Shown: piece by piece, positions 39,075 through 51,006 of the stretch | Numbering within the stretch: the first letter of the stretch is position 1 | How the letters are laid out: each line of letters opens with the position of its first letter | DNA from: Rhodamnia argentea | Taxonomy: Eukaryota; Streptophyta; Magnoliopsida; Myrtales; Myrtaceae | Direction: 5' to 3' | Assembly: GCF_020921035.1 (NCBI RefSeq) | Contig: NC_063156.1 | Coordinates: 186,001 to 250,000 of the forward strand | DNA length: 64,000 bases | Made by a program: the position numbers and the translations under genes | Notes under the pieces: generated by a model | The model's input: the letters and a program-made list of their open reading frames with translations, nothing else | What the model was told of the DNA's origin: nothing | The model's database searches: none

Positions 39075-39450
39075 TCACGAATCTTGAGGAGGAGCCGGAG
39101 ATTGTGAATTTTTTTTTATCTTCTTCCCCATGCTGTAACGCCATTTACACACGCCTTTCCGAATCCTAAGCTTCGCAATGTCGACCAGCCTTGCGGCTGA
39201 GCACCGTCGCCCTCTTTGATCTTCTTTGACGATATGGGTTGTGACCCTCACCTCAAGTTGCGAAAGGGCCATCCCCTTGCCGTAAATTGAGTGAGGGCGG
39301 CTGCGACCTTGCCTGGCTTGGGCGCAGCATGCGAAGGTGGCGGCAAGGGCAATGCCCTGATTCGCCTTAGTCTGGCAAGGGATGATGGCCCCTAGCCGGT
39401 TGCCCTCCCTTGGCGGTGCGTGGGGTGGTAGCCAATCGTAGCTCCCACTG
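39075..39450. repeat. GC-rich dispersed repeat fragment
   Basis: A sharply GC-rich island in AT-rich surroundings with recurrent 'CCTTGCCTGGC', 'GGCAAGGG' and 'TGCCCTCCCTTGGCGG' words. A similar island lies at 58930-59080 inside a transposon. It has no convincing protein, and is probably the interior of a non-autonomous element. Confidence 0.4.
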
Positions 39451-41698
39451 TCCTTGTTACCTTCAAATTTGTTTGATTTTTCCTTTTTTTGCCAGATTTT
39501 CCTTTCTTTCTTTTTTTCAAATATTTATTTGAAAATCTTGTAATAATTCAGGGACACGCGAAAAAGCAGGCTCACCACGACAAAATATTAGTGGTCCCTT
39601 TCCAGCCCTTTCTCTTGATCTGGAGGCAATTCACGGAGCGGTATTTCCTACCAGACGTGCAAATGGAAAACAAATTACCCCGTCTAACACGAAAAGCAAC
39701 CACGCTAAACACATGAAGCTGGAGCATCACATCGTCACACAGTACTAACGTTCCCAAATCGAATGACGACAAGTCGACCGCAGAGGAAGTTTGGTCCAAT
39801 TGACTTGGGGATAAGCCTTCCTCTCTTCGGAGATGGACTACGTTATGGTTCCTGGATAGATAGATGTCATGTCAAGTCCAGCATTTGCGCTGAATGAAGC
39901 ACAAGTTGATATGACCACCTCCTAGAGATGAGAGTATGCAAATCTAGATTAGTAATCTTTCCACAAAAAGCAAGCAAAACTCACTGACTGACTGAAATAA
40001 GGAGACACTCTCCACGCCTCATTAGACATGGAAAGTTCACCACCATTCAGATACCCCGATGCTAATTTGTCTATCGTTGTTAATTAGTTCACCACCAATG
40101 TCTATCTCGGACATTTAGGGTTGTACCTTCTTCATGCTTCCAATACAAACCAGAAACCTGCAGTCATGAAGAAAGCAAAAGGGACCTAAGAGAAAAGCAT
40201 CTTGTCTTTAGTCCCTTCCTCCCATACACACCAGGGAAGCCCCAGAAATGATTTAAACCCTTGCAATTTTTCATTTACTCAAATTCAAGTCTGCCGATAA
40301 AAATTTCCCTGAAATTGCTAATGTGTGTACTGTCAATCTGTATTTTAATCAATCAATAGTTCGAATAACTATGAGGTAGATGGGAACAACGAGTAACAGA
40401 AGCATAACATGTCTACTTTATGGCAGCAGCTAAAGTAAAAGCCTGTACCAGCAAGCCAAAATCTGAAGGCAAAGTAAGAATGCAAATATATCTCACAATC
40501 TACGTCCGTAAGAAACTGACCTCTGTGGATTCCTTGTTTCAATCTCTTGTTATAGGTGACGATATTGATGATTGGTGGAGTGGAGATGGAGAAGCCATCA
40601 CTATTGCTGAGTCTTCAAAGCTTATCACACTTCTCCTTCCGACCTTCCAGCACCAGGCAGGTGTTAGACTCTATACATTGTGTTACCACTTAGCGAAGTC
40701 CTGTGTTTTTAATAAACAGTCGTTATCCCCTGGTATGTGCTGCTTTTCTAATCAAAAGATAGGAGAGTAATCACAACTTCATCTCGAAAGCAATAATCTA
40801 GCAATTTGGGGTTGCCTTCCTGGTTGCAGAAGATTATGTCAATCAAAATTATCTAGGGCGGTTCTATACAGAGTAAGGTCAATTAAGTCGACTCGGCTGC
40901 TTCCTGATCATGATATAGTTGGATGCTGTCAATGTGGCCCTTCAAATGGCAGTGCTGTCGGAGACCATGACCAGCTTAATAAATTTTCATGAGTGCACCC
41001 ATATCATTCCTCCCAGCAACCACTTCCGCCATATAGCACGTCTGATCCAACTATCTTCAAGCTGATCCAATCGGGGACTGCCATGCTCCATCCAGACCCA
41101 AAAAGAAGTGACCCAAATACTATTTTGCGGAGAAATGCACTACTGCCAAGTGCCAGTTATGGAATTATGCTATCTCATAAATGCCCCCCAGACATTTTTT
41201 CTGATCGGATTGGGCATGCATTAGGCTTCAATACTTTTGACGGCAGTCACGTTTCCAGAAAGACCAGACATCAAGGCATTAGGCAAAAACATCATTTATC
41301 TTCACACAAAGATTGAGTCCTGTCAGACACCAAGGAAAGGATAACAAACTAATTCAATTCATTAAGTCTAGTGAAATAATGTGGGAAATCAGTTGCAACA
41401 TATTTCAGAAAATCATGGAGAAAAAACACAGGAAGAGAACAGATCCTATTATATTCGAAGCTGCGAAGTATCCTTTCTTTTATTTGGTAAGATGGGAAGA
41501 GGGAATATGGACATACCGAGATATTTCGGATGTTATTTAGAGTGAACCATCATTAGGCTAAACTCCAGTTTCGAGTGCAGAATTTTGGCCCTCTTAAACA
41601 GATATTATATAAGAAGGAAGAGTTAGTTTGTCACATGTGCGTTAACTTTATAAAACTTTAAAAGGCCTCTAAATCTCAGTAATCCACAGATATCAGTT
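39451..41698. other. Spacer and 3' flank of the PPR gene
   Basis: No recognised gene. A 107-codon open frame at 40993-41316 has no family resemblance and neutral composition, so I do not call it. The right end is the probable 3' UTR of the minus-strand PPR gene. Confidence 0.4.
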
Positions 41699-44585
41699 TC
41701 ACTTACAGTGCTTCTGTTTAAGTTCCATCAACGCAGTTTCCAACATAACTCTGGCCTTCCGATCTGGAGTGCATCCACTCACCTCCATTTCCTTGTATAT
41801 CGCGGAAACCTGGATGCACCAAATTAGAAGATGAAGAGACACCTTAACAAGAAGGTAATCATCATTCAGTAAACACTCCGGCTGAAAAGTAAAATTCCTT
41901 GAGTGCTAGCAACGTGCTTTAGGACCAAAATTCCTTTATTTTTCTGAAGGCAGCAACTGAATTATTGCAATATCTGAATTATATATATACACACATTTTT
42001 AATTACCTTGTCAAATTTCCGAGCCCTGATAAGCGCCTTCATGAGTGTAGAATAGGTAATCACATCAGGAAAGATACCCTGCAAATGTGGCAGCATTGCC
42101 ATTAGAAAGTGAGGTGAGACGATCCTTGAAAGTCATGGGACTCTTGAGAAAAATAAGCTAAAGAAAATAAGACAGAAAGTTAGGTGAATCTGCACTTTCT
42201 GGATGGTAGTTATGTTTTGGATTTTGTTATGTCTGAAAAAAAAAAATCCACGGAACAAGAAAACTTACACTTTCTTTCATAAGGTGGTAAATAGAGAAAG
42301 CCTCTATGTGTCTTCCAGCAACACTGAATGCATTAATCAACACATTCAGCATTACAACATTTGGTTCAATTCCTTCTGCTTCCATAAGCTGAAGCACTTT
42401 AACCGTCTCTTCACATAGTCCCTACATATAGGAAGCATATCAAGAAATTAGCAGGATTGGTTATTCAACTTGCGAAATAAAACATTGATGGTCAAACATT
42501 CCTCACACTATTCCACTTCAATAACAGAACACGCCATGTGATGCTTATCTTTTAGGAAAGAACAATCTCCAGTGAAGGGGAAAGTTATATTCGAGTTTGT
42601 TTCACTTTGTAGAATAACCAATGCCTTCAATTATCCACCAATTTCCATACACATACTTCTTCCATACTTTGGGAGCTGCTATTTGTTGGGAAGTATCTAA
42701 AAAGATAATACCAAATGATCTATCGAGTTCATTTCCTACAGATTCGAACAGAAAAAAGAACACCGGCTGCTACCCTGTGAACACCAACCCGTCCCCCTCC
42801 CTCCTCCTCTTCCCTTTCCTCTTCTCCTTCTTATCTGAGCATGGGACGAGCGTGGAAGTAAGACCTTATACAGAATGAAGCTACTGTTGTCTGACAAACA
42901 TATCCAGTATATTTTATCAAAATAACTGCAATTAATACGTAATTCCATGTGTATAGAGAATAAGCTTCAATACCGAGATACATAACAGGAATATATATGC
43001 GCTTATGCATACTAGTTGACAGCTCTATTTATCATCTTCATTTTAATTTTTAAGCTTCTCTAGTTAGATTGAAGGACTAAATTCAATTGAAAACATTTTC
43101 TCTGTAAATTTACATTAGCCACCTCAGGCAGCATTCCTCAATTTCTATGAGTCCTCCAATCATATATCCCCATCTGCATGCTTATCTGTGCTTCATGATA
43201 GTAAGCTTCAATACCTGTGGATTGAGGTACATACATGTCTAGGACGATAGTGCATGCATCAATGTAATTAAACTAAACAACGCATATCCTATCACTCAGA
43301 TACAGCAACTAGAGATGCTCAACACTCTGGCAAATAAAAACCACAGAAAATAGTATACCTGTTGAGCATAAGCATTTGCTAACACACAGTACAAACCAGC
43401 TGAAAGCTGTAGACCTTCATACTTGAGAGCAGAAACACACTCTTCAGCATTCCGATATTTCCCAAAGTGCCCAAATATATCAACCAACACTGCATATATA
43501 GTTCCGCTTTCTCCGTATCCCCTGCACCTCATACTCTCAAAGTTTTTCTCTAACAAGTCCCACTTCCCTTGCTCAGCTAGCCGGCTAATTAAGGTAATGA
43601 AAATCTTGGGATCAGGATATAAACCCTGTCCTTGCATCTCACTGAACAACTCGAGAGCCCTGGAGAGATGACCAGCCTTACAATGCCACCTGATTAAAGA
43701 ATTCCAAGTCATTACATCTGGTCGCACGCCCTCCTGTTTCATCCTTTCAAAAACCTCCAGAGCCTCACCCAACTCGCCATGCTTACCAAAAGTATCAATA
43801 ACAGCATTATAAATATGCTTATCAAGCACCATCCCCATCTCCCTTATCTCTCTAACGATGCCCATCGCCTTGTTCCACATCCCATTGTCCCGGTAAAGAC
43901 CAATGACCTTCCCATAAACAAAAGAAGACAGCTCGAAACCTCTAAGCCTCATATCATTAACAAGAGACCAAGTATCCTCCAAACGCCCTGCATTAACGTA
44001 ATAATCCAAAAGAATCTCATAACTCTCGCGATCTCTCTGGATGTTCAAGTCCTTCATTGCAGATAAGACTCCGATAGCGAGCCCTAACAACCCTTTCCTC
44101 AAGAACCCTCGGAGCAGGATATTGAACAACCTGACGCTGGGCCTAAACCCCAGACTCATCATCTCTAGAAGCAAAGACTCTGCTTCTAAGGTCCGACCGC
44201 AGTTCCCAAGAGCTTCCATCAAACAAGCGTAAGACGTGAAGCTGGGCCTGAGCCCCAATGCCTCCATTCGGGAAAGCAAACTCATGGCACCGTCGACGTC
44301 TCCAGCTCGGCAGGAGTCGCGAATCGAGCGATTGAATGACTCGAGAGAAAGCTCCTCACCGGTAACGAAACCATTCGAGGGATCACTGCTAGTTGAGGTA
44401 TGGACGGTTCTGAGAGGCAAAGCAGCGAACACCTTGGTGGCATCGCGGTCGTGTGAGAGGAGAAGCGAAGCAGGGAGTTTGAGATTGCTGAATTGCCGTT
44501 GGAGAGAAGCGGCAGGGAATAAGGATAAAGTAGTGAAGCCGTCTAATGGAAATCTTGAGGAAGATTGAGAGATAGAAGACGACAT
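41699..44585 (-). CDS. P-class pentatricopeptide repeat protein
   Basis: PPR proteins bind organellar RNA; this one should enter plastid or mitochondrion. Exons 43359-44585, 42269-42421, 42007-42078, 41699-41809 give 520 aa. Residues 1 to about 75 are Ser/Leu/Arg-rich without acidic residues (transit peptide-like). About eleven 35-aa repeats follow, e.g. RPSFTSYACLMEALGNCGRT, DKHIYNAVIDTFGKHGELGE, RPDVMTWNSLIRWHCKAGHL, EPNVVMLNVLINAFSVAGRH, FPDVITYSTLMKALIRARKF. There is no E, DYW or SMR tail, so P-class. The final exon reads QKHCK then TGA at 41699, but CACTGTAAGTG there also looks like a donor, so a further exon is possible. I cannot name the orthologue. Confidence 0.87.
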
Positions 44586-45526
44586 GAGAGTCCCGGATCA
44601 GGAGCTTCAGAGCTCGGAAGGGAAGCCGAAGAGAAGAGAGATTGCCTTGCTCTGGCCTCCAGGATCATCTCACTGTTTCAACGGTCATCGGTAACTGATA
44701 GGATGAAGGCTGCGAGAGATTTTGGGTCCACATCTATTGCCTTCCTAGGGACGCATTTTTGTGCTTGACGACGTCTCCCAAGCAGCACCGCCTTTTTGTG
44801 CTCTTTTATGTATCGAAAATACGAAACTACCCCATGAATTCTCCATCAAATAGGTCTAAGGGCCACCCATTTTTCATTGACTGCTATGCCATGACGACGG
44901 ACTCACCATTCTCGGATTTTTGCAAGTAGTTAAGACTCACTCCCAACATTTCGTAACGGACACGAATTCTAATGATAAAGCATGCGAAATCAACCAACTT
45001 GGATGAGCAATTACCCTAGAATGGTGACGAGCAATTGACTCAAATCGTGGATGAGCAATCAACGCAGTCCCCATTGTGCTCAGAAATGATACTCGGTCGA
45101 CATATTGGAATGGACATTGAACTCGTCTACGCGGTGAGTTGGGAAGCACAAAGCAATACAAGAATACAAAAGTAAGATCCAACTCACAAATTGTAAGATA
45201 AATCGTTGTTTACTCATTCGATACTGAGGGCAGCCTTTGGAATTGGCTGGAGAAGAAAAAGACTGAGCCGTATCAAAATAGAATCAGCTAATTTAATTTC
45301 TACATGTAAGGGCAAGTGGAGGAAGGAAATGACTTTCTAAAGCTCTCATCAAAAGAGGGAAGAAAATGAAAGTAGAAGGGACAAAAAGCTGCGGGAACGA
45401 TCTTCTTTTTCATCCCCCTATACAAACCGAGTGATGACAGTAGAGAAATTAAGATCCTAATGCTGTCTGCAGCGACAATGGTTGAAGTGCTCTGGTTTAC
45501 GTGTACCCCTCATCTGCAAAGAACAT
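44586..45526. other. Spacer: PPR promoter and ZIP4 3' flank
   Basis: 941 bp between two minus-strand genes. Nothing beyond the expected PPR 5' leader/promoter and ZIP4 3' UTR is recognised. Confidence 0.5.
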
Positions 45527-47074
45527 TTACATCGTACCGTCCTTATGCTGTGAAAATTTATTGTCAAAACCTCGGATGAAGTCCTCCATGCACGCCCGAT
45601 AAGTCTCCGTTCCAGGAACCAGCCCTGCAAGTTCAATCCCTACCTTCATCCATTTCTTTGCCACATCAATTTGTCCAATACAAATCGGAATTGCTGCCCG
45701 ATTCCAGGCAGTTGTGACAAGCCATTTTCCCTCTTCAGTTGGATATTCTCCTTCTTTCAAGCCAATCATTATCCGATATGCTTGCTTGTACAAATCATGC
45801 ACGGCATCATCATCCGTGTCACCCTTGTAAATGCTGGTTATAGCTATCAGCTTCCGCACAATGAGAGATACATTATGGTAGTCTGGTGAGACTGAAGATA
45901 CAAGTTGGGAGAGGCACTGGCTCAGAGCAAAAAAGGCTACCTCAGGGTTTGGCCTTGGCCCCTGGGATGCAGCGAGGCCGATTTGGAGAAGGTAATTTGG
46001 AGTACATGCCTTCGAGCTGACAAAATTCTTCACAAGGATTTGTTGGGATCTCAAGTCATTCATCCTGCCATGTATATCATATGCACTGTAGGTGTATATG
46101 AAGTTAAAGTCGGGTTCTAAGGCTGCGTCTTTGTCGTCATTTAGTTGCATCCTTGTTGAGAGCGATTTTAGTATCTGCATCCATCAATGCACAAATGTTA
46201 GAAGTGCAGAGGATGCAGCAGCAAAAACCAGGAAACCAAAATGCCATGTTTTCGATAACTCGGAACAGAGAAATGAAAAAAGGATATATTCCTAAATGCC
46301 ACGTCATGCAGAATATATGTGTGATCACACCTTTCCTGCTCTTTCGAGTAATTCCAAAGCTTGCTTCACTTCAATCTCGATGAGGAAGGCTTTTCTTTCA
46401 TTCTCTAAAGCTATCATGGCACATACTGTAAAAATCAATGATTTGCAGAGCATGAGGCTGTGTTCTTCCCCCTGCACGTCAGCTAAGAGACTATAGAAAT
46501 TAGATGCTAGTCTCAGAAATTCGGCACACAGCACATAATTTTTCATCTTTCCAGCGCTTGTTCCAAAATTCCATGAAGTTACAGCAAACCATTTCAGTTC
46601 CCGTGCTGCGATCTCGTCTTTGCCAAAATAGCAGTCAATCCCCATTTCTGATGCTCGATCATTAGCATGTTTTATGAATTTAAGTACCTCAGGTTCATTT
46701 CCCATGTCTTTAGAGAGGATCGTGATTAAGGTGCGTAGAATGATGACCTCTGATGTCGCTGTTGATTTTCCCATGACATAGAAGTTCAAGAGATTAGATA
46801 AAGAGGCAACAGCTACAGGGAGCACATGGCAAGCCACAGCTTCATGTGCTGATAGCAAGAGGAAGTCCGGAGCAAAGCCAGGGCAGGTTGTCATCGCTTG
46901 AATTTGGTTTATTGCAGCATTATGGTCATTCTTCTGTAAATAGACTTTGAACTGCATGCATGATAGGTGTCAATTCACAAGGGAACTTGATCAAGAACGA
47001 GAAAGACAATTAAACCGAATGTATTTGCAAGTCGTAGATACGACTTGTCTCTGCGTGTGCGTGGGCGCGCGTGC

Positions 47075-47130
<56 letters not shown>

Positions 47131-49226
47131 CTTGAGGAAAGCACTTGCTATGTTTGGTTCCAGCTGCAGGAACGAAGATATGGTATGTTACAGTGTTATT
47201 AAGGTCAGCAGTTGTAATTGGTAAAAAGAGAACCAATTTGAATACCTTTTCAGCTTCATTAATGTATTCTTCAGCTCGGTCCAACTGAGAGAGACCTAGA
47301 TGGCATAGACATAACACCCTGAAACCCTTGGCTCGAACAACTCTGTCTTCTATGTCACATGGAAGAAAAAGCATAGATTTCTCGAACATTTCTGCACTCG
47401 TTTCATAATCTTTTAATTGGAAATGACCAGCAGCGCTGAAAGGAAGTACACCAGGTGCTTTCAGATATGCTAAATGGAGCTGAAATCATTCAATTTCACT
47501 TTTCAACTTTTCTTTTTCTTGAAGCTAACAAGATGTACAGCCAGAACTAAATCTCTAGGCTACAGTATAATTACAAAATGCAGCATGTGATGATATCAGT
47601 TCATGATGTGACAAGACCAGGGAAATAGAAGAACAGATGCTAAGATCCTCCAGAGCTCCCCATTGACTGCAAATAAAATCCTCCAAACGTCGCCTGAACA
47701 AACACTCAAACCCAAAAGAAAAAGCATGCGATGCAACAGTTGTTCAGTTTTATCAAATTTATGAAATTTCCCGTATCGATATCAGCTTCATGACTAAAAA
47801 TACGAGACCCTCTAGCTGTCGAGCCTAGGGAAGTGATACCGTATTTCTCAACTGGGGAGGATTAGTATAGAACTAACCAATTCCACAACAGAGCATGCAT
47901 TGCATTCCTCTCTTTAGCAGTGGCATTCCCTGAAAACAGCGCCACCACTCTATCATCTGAAACCAGCTCGGCCACCACCTTAGCCCTCACTCTCGACCCA
48001 TCCAAGTCGCAGCCACTGCCACTATTACCACCTATCACCCGATGGACCACCGTAACTGCAGCCGCCGCACTGACATGGCACCTCCCGAGGAGCCCCAAAA
48101 ACACTCCCTTGGCAGTCTGTGCCCCAGCTGTCCCTGCCGACTGGAAATATGCCTCCACAGCTGAGACCCAAACCCCCTCAGGAATCCCCTTATTTACAAC
48201 CATGCCCCTCAACTCCTTCTCTGCCTCATCGTGCCTACCTAATCCTAACCACGCCTTCATGGCCAAAACCGGCAAGCTCGGATGGCTGTCCCCACCACCT
48301 TCGCTTTCTCTTAAAATCCTAACACATTTGATCACGTTCTCGTACTCTTCCATCTGCAGGTGTACGGCCGCGATGAACCGCAGAATTTTGGACTTAAGCC
48401 CCTTGAGATTCACCGTCTCTTGCCGCATCCTTGCTGTACTGAATGCCTTCTCGCACAAATCCAAAGCATCGTTCATTAGCTTCAGAGCTTCTTTAAAACA
48501 GTGAGCCTCGCTGCCTTTATTGGTTTCTAGGATGCTCTTGCCAAACGCCAAGTACTGACTAGCTAACGCGATGTAGTGATCGGACGATCCAAACAACAGA
48601 CACTTGGAACGATTCAAGAGCGTTACCGCCAAAATCTTGTCGGAAACTTCCCAAGCAGTGCGCGACCTCGCGATCTGTAGATCTAACAACAGCTTTCTCT
48701 GTCCTGCGTCCTTAACTGTGCCTACGTCGACTTTGGAGATGATTTCAGTGGCTTTCTCGAAGCAATTGGAAGCGAGATCGAAACTCTTGAGACTATGCCA
48801 GATGATGCCGGTCTTGTAATAGAAGAAGGCGGTCTTCACCTCCGGGGACGGGACGCCGGTGGCGCTCCCGGCGAGGGAGAGCATGTCGGCGGCGATGTGA
48901 CGGAGATTGGCCTGATCCTCGGAGGAGGAGGAAGACGAGGAGCGGATGGAGGAGGCGTTGGAGTGGTCGACGCAGGAGTTCCATAGGCGGTAACTGAGCT
49001 TCCATAGGTGCAGCTTGAGGGAGTTTGGGAAAGGAGCGCGTTCAGCGAGTTGAGAGAGGCACCGCCGGAGGTCGGAGGCGAGTTGACTGAGTTCGGGAGA
49101 GGGGTGGGTGATGGGGATGGTCTCAAATTGTTTGATTAGAGACTCGATTTGAGAGGTGAAAGGATCGGACTGAGCGTCCGGCTGGGCATGCCGAAGCTCC
49201 GGCGTGGAGAGTTCGGCGATCCTCAT
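45527..49226 (-). CDS. ZIP4: ZIP4/SPO22 meiotic crossover protein (TPR repeats)
   Basis: ZMM-group protein needed for class I (interfering) crossovers; it acts on meiotic chromosomes. Exons 47878-49226, 47246-47435, 47131-47163, 46331-46951, 45527-46174 give 946 aa, close to the about 936 aa of Arabidopsis ZIP4 (At5g48390). The start [15 protein letters not shown] matches the family N-terminus; an in-frame upstream ATG at 49463 adds a stretch unlike the family and is rejected. TPR-like helices throughout: [78 protein letters not shown], and the C-terminal [20 protein letters not shown]. Exon 1 is intronless for 449 codons. Exon 3 is only 11 codons and its donor abuts a GA/GT microsatellite. 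Confidence 0.93.
47070..47128 (+). repeat. Compound (GT)n(GA)n microsatellite abutting ZIP4 exon 3 donor
   Basis: (GT)n from about 47072 to 47090 runs directly into (GA)n to 47128. On the minus strand the ZIP4 intron therefore begins GTCCTCTCTCTC, immediately after the 33-nt exon 47131-47163. Confidence 0.9.
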
Positions 49227-51006
49227 CTTCCGTTCCTCTTCAGGACCGGACGGAGAGAGATGATGGAGACACGAGTATTTGAAGTGAACATGAGAATACG
49301 GTGATGACGATTTGGAGGGAACTGACAGAATGACGTCACCAGTCCGTTCGAGGAGAGGACGATATGGTAAAAACAGACAACTTGGGCCCAGTGGTGGTGA
49401 GGCTAGCCCATGAGCCTCCTGCACTTTGAAAACTACGAACAATAGTATGAAAAAAGTTACCAAAAAATAAAAATTATGTTATCGTAACATACTTATTTTG
49501 AATTCTTTTCGTGGCATCGGAAATCGTAAACTATACATATTTTAACACATCTATCCTAAAATTTTTCTCATGACATAGAAGAACTTCAAACTTGTATTTA
49601 TGTAACATATTTACCCTCCACCAAAGTTTATTCACATAATTTTTCGATCAAAATAGCGTCTTTTTTTTTCACTTAAGCCACGCGAGCGCAATGTAAGCAC
49701 CTTCTTCTTTTCAACGTCCACGTAAGAAGATTTTTAACGATCCTCATTGAAGTAATCTTAATAGATTGTAAATGTGTCATACAAGTACAAGTTTGAAAAT
49801 TTTTGGTATCGCAAACAAAAGGAAAATTGTCAAAAAAGTGCTAAACATTTTGCACTTATGCTAATTTGATTAGAAACCTGCTAAATTTATCAATTCAATC
49901 ATAAAATTTTTCACCTTTTTCCAATTTGATCTTATTAGCCAGAAATTGTTGACGTAGGTACCAATCGTCCTACGTGGCGACGCCGGCGTTGACATAAATA
50001 ATTTTTAATAATATTTTAATTTTAATTTTATTTATTTTTTTTCTGTTTTCCTTTTTCTCTTTTTTCCTTTCTTTTTGCCCTCCAAAGTCAAGCGAGGGCA
50101 GCCCTCACCGGCATCAATTGAAGGGAAAAAAGAAAGGAAAAAGGAAAAATTGAAAAAAGGAGAAAAATAAAAACAAGTAAAATTATTCCAAAAAAATATC
50201 AAAATATTATTACAAATTGTCTACGTCCGTACCGACAGTACCACGTAAGACGATTGGCGTTCACGTTAACGATTTCCAGCCAATAGAACCGAATTGACAA
50301 AAGATGAAAAGACTTCAAATTGAATCGACATAAGTACAAAAGATTTAGAACTTTTTTGACAATTTTTTTTTTTAAAAAGTTGAGGATGAATGTATATTAC
50401 AATTGACATAATTTGAGATTTTTTTTTTTTTTTTGTGTTTACCCGCCAGAATATACATTTTTTGCATTAAAAAGAGAGATTTGATTTTCTGGGAAAATTC
50501 CGTGGCAAAGAAAATCGCATGCATTGGTCTCCTTTTGTTACAATTGGAACGCAGAAGTCGCTCGTTGAAGCATAGGTCGGAAAGCTTGTTTCATTCGAAG
50601 TAGTACCGACGTACCGATCAGGAAAACATATCTCAATCCACATCAACCCCAAACTCAATGATTTATCAATCTTCTCATCTTTTCATCCGATAGATAAGAG
50701 AAAATAAGCGTGCGCGTGCGCACACAATAGAACATCGCAAGAGGAATCCAGACGCAGAAATCTAATAATTTGGTGGCGCAGTTGTTTTCCTCAAGCGCAA
50801 TTCCTCGCCCGTCCGAAAGCACACATATCCACTCATACAGTTTCTCCAGTGCAAACGAGTGGCAGGCTGAACTCCACCCCAGCTTCTGAAGGATTCCGTC
50901 CTTCACTTCTTCAGATTACACAACGCTCAAAGAGCTGTCTTAACTCTGAATCTGCTCGATGCTTGTCGATATTGGACATCAGACTTGGCAATAATGTACC
51001 CAGCAG
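49227..51006. other. Spacer: ZIP4 promoter, fold-back element, SWC2 3' flank
   Basis: The left part is the ZIP4 5' leader/promoter. 49825-50364 is a fold-back transposon (separate entry). 50400-51006 is the probable 3' UTR of SWC2, with weak open frames that I do not call. Confidence 0.5.
49825..50364. mobile_element. Fold-back MITE, about 540 bp, nearly palindromic along its length
   Basis: The left end AATTGTCAAAAAAGTGCTAA is matched by the right end's reverse complement AATTGTCAAAAAAGTTCTAA. The pairing continues inward for about 170 bp and resumes in a T-rich then A-rich interior around a small GC-rich centre (50085-50125). No clear target duplication or coding frame. Related right ends lie at 59544-59706 and about 60150-60310. 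Confidence 0.7.

Noticed and set aside
40993-41316. 107-codon plus-strand frame
   Set aside because: No domain, no splice context, no recognisable homology.
47920-48504. 194-codon open frame antisense to ZIP4 exon 1
   Set aside because: Mirror of a long coding exon; low-complexity Thr/Ser/Pro composition and no family resemblance.
49227-49463. Upstream in-frame extension of ZIP4 from the ATG at 49463
   Set aside because: The added residues do not resemble the family, while MRIAEL at 49226 matches the known N-terminus.
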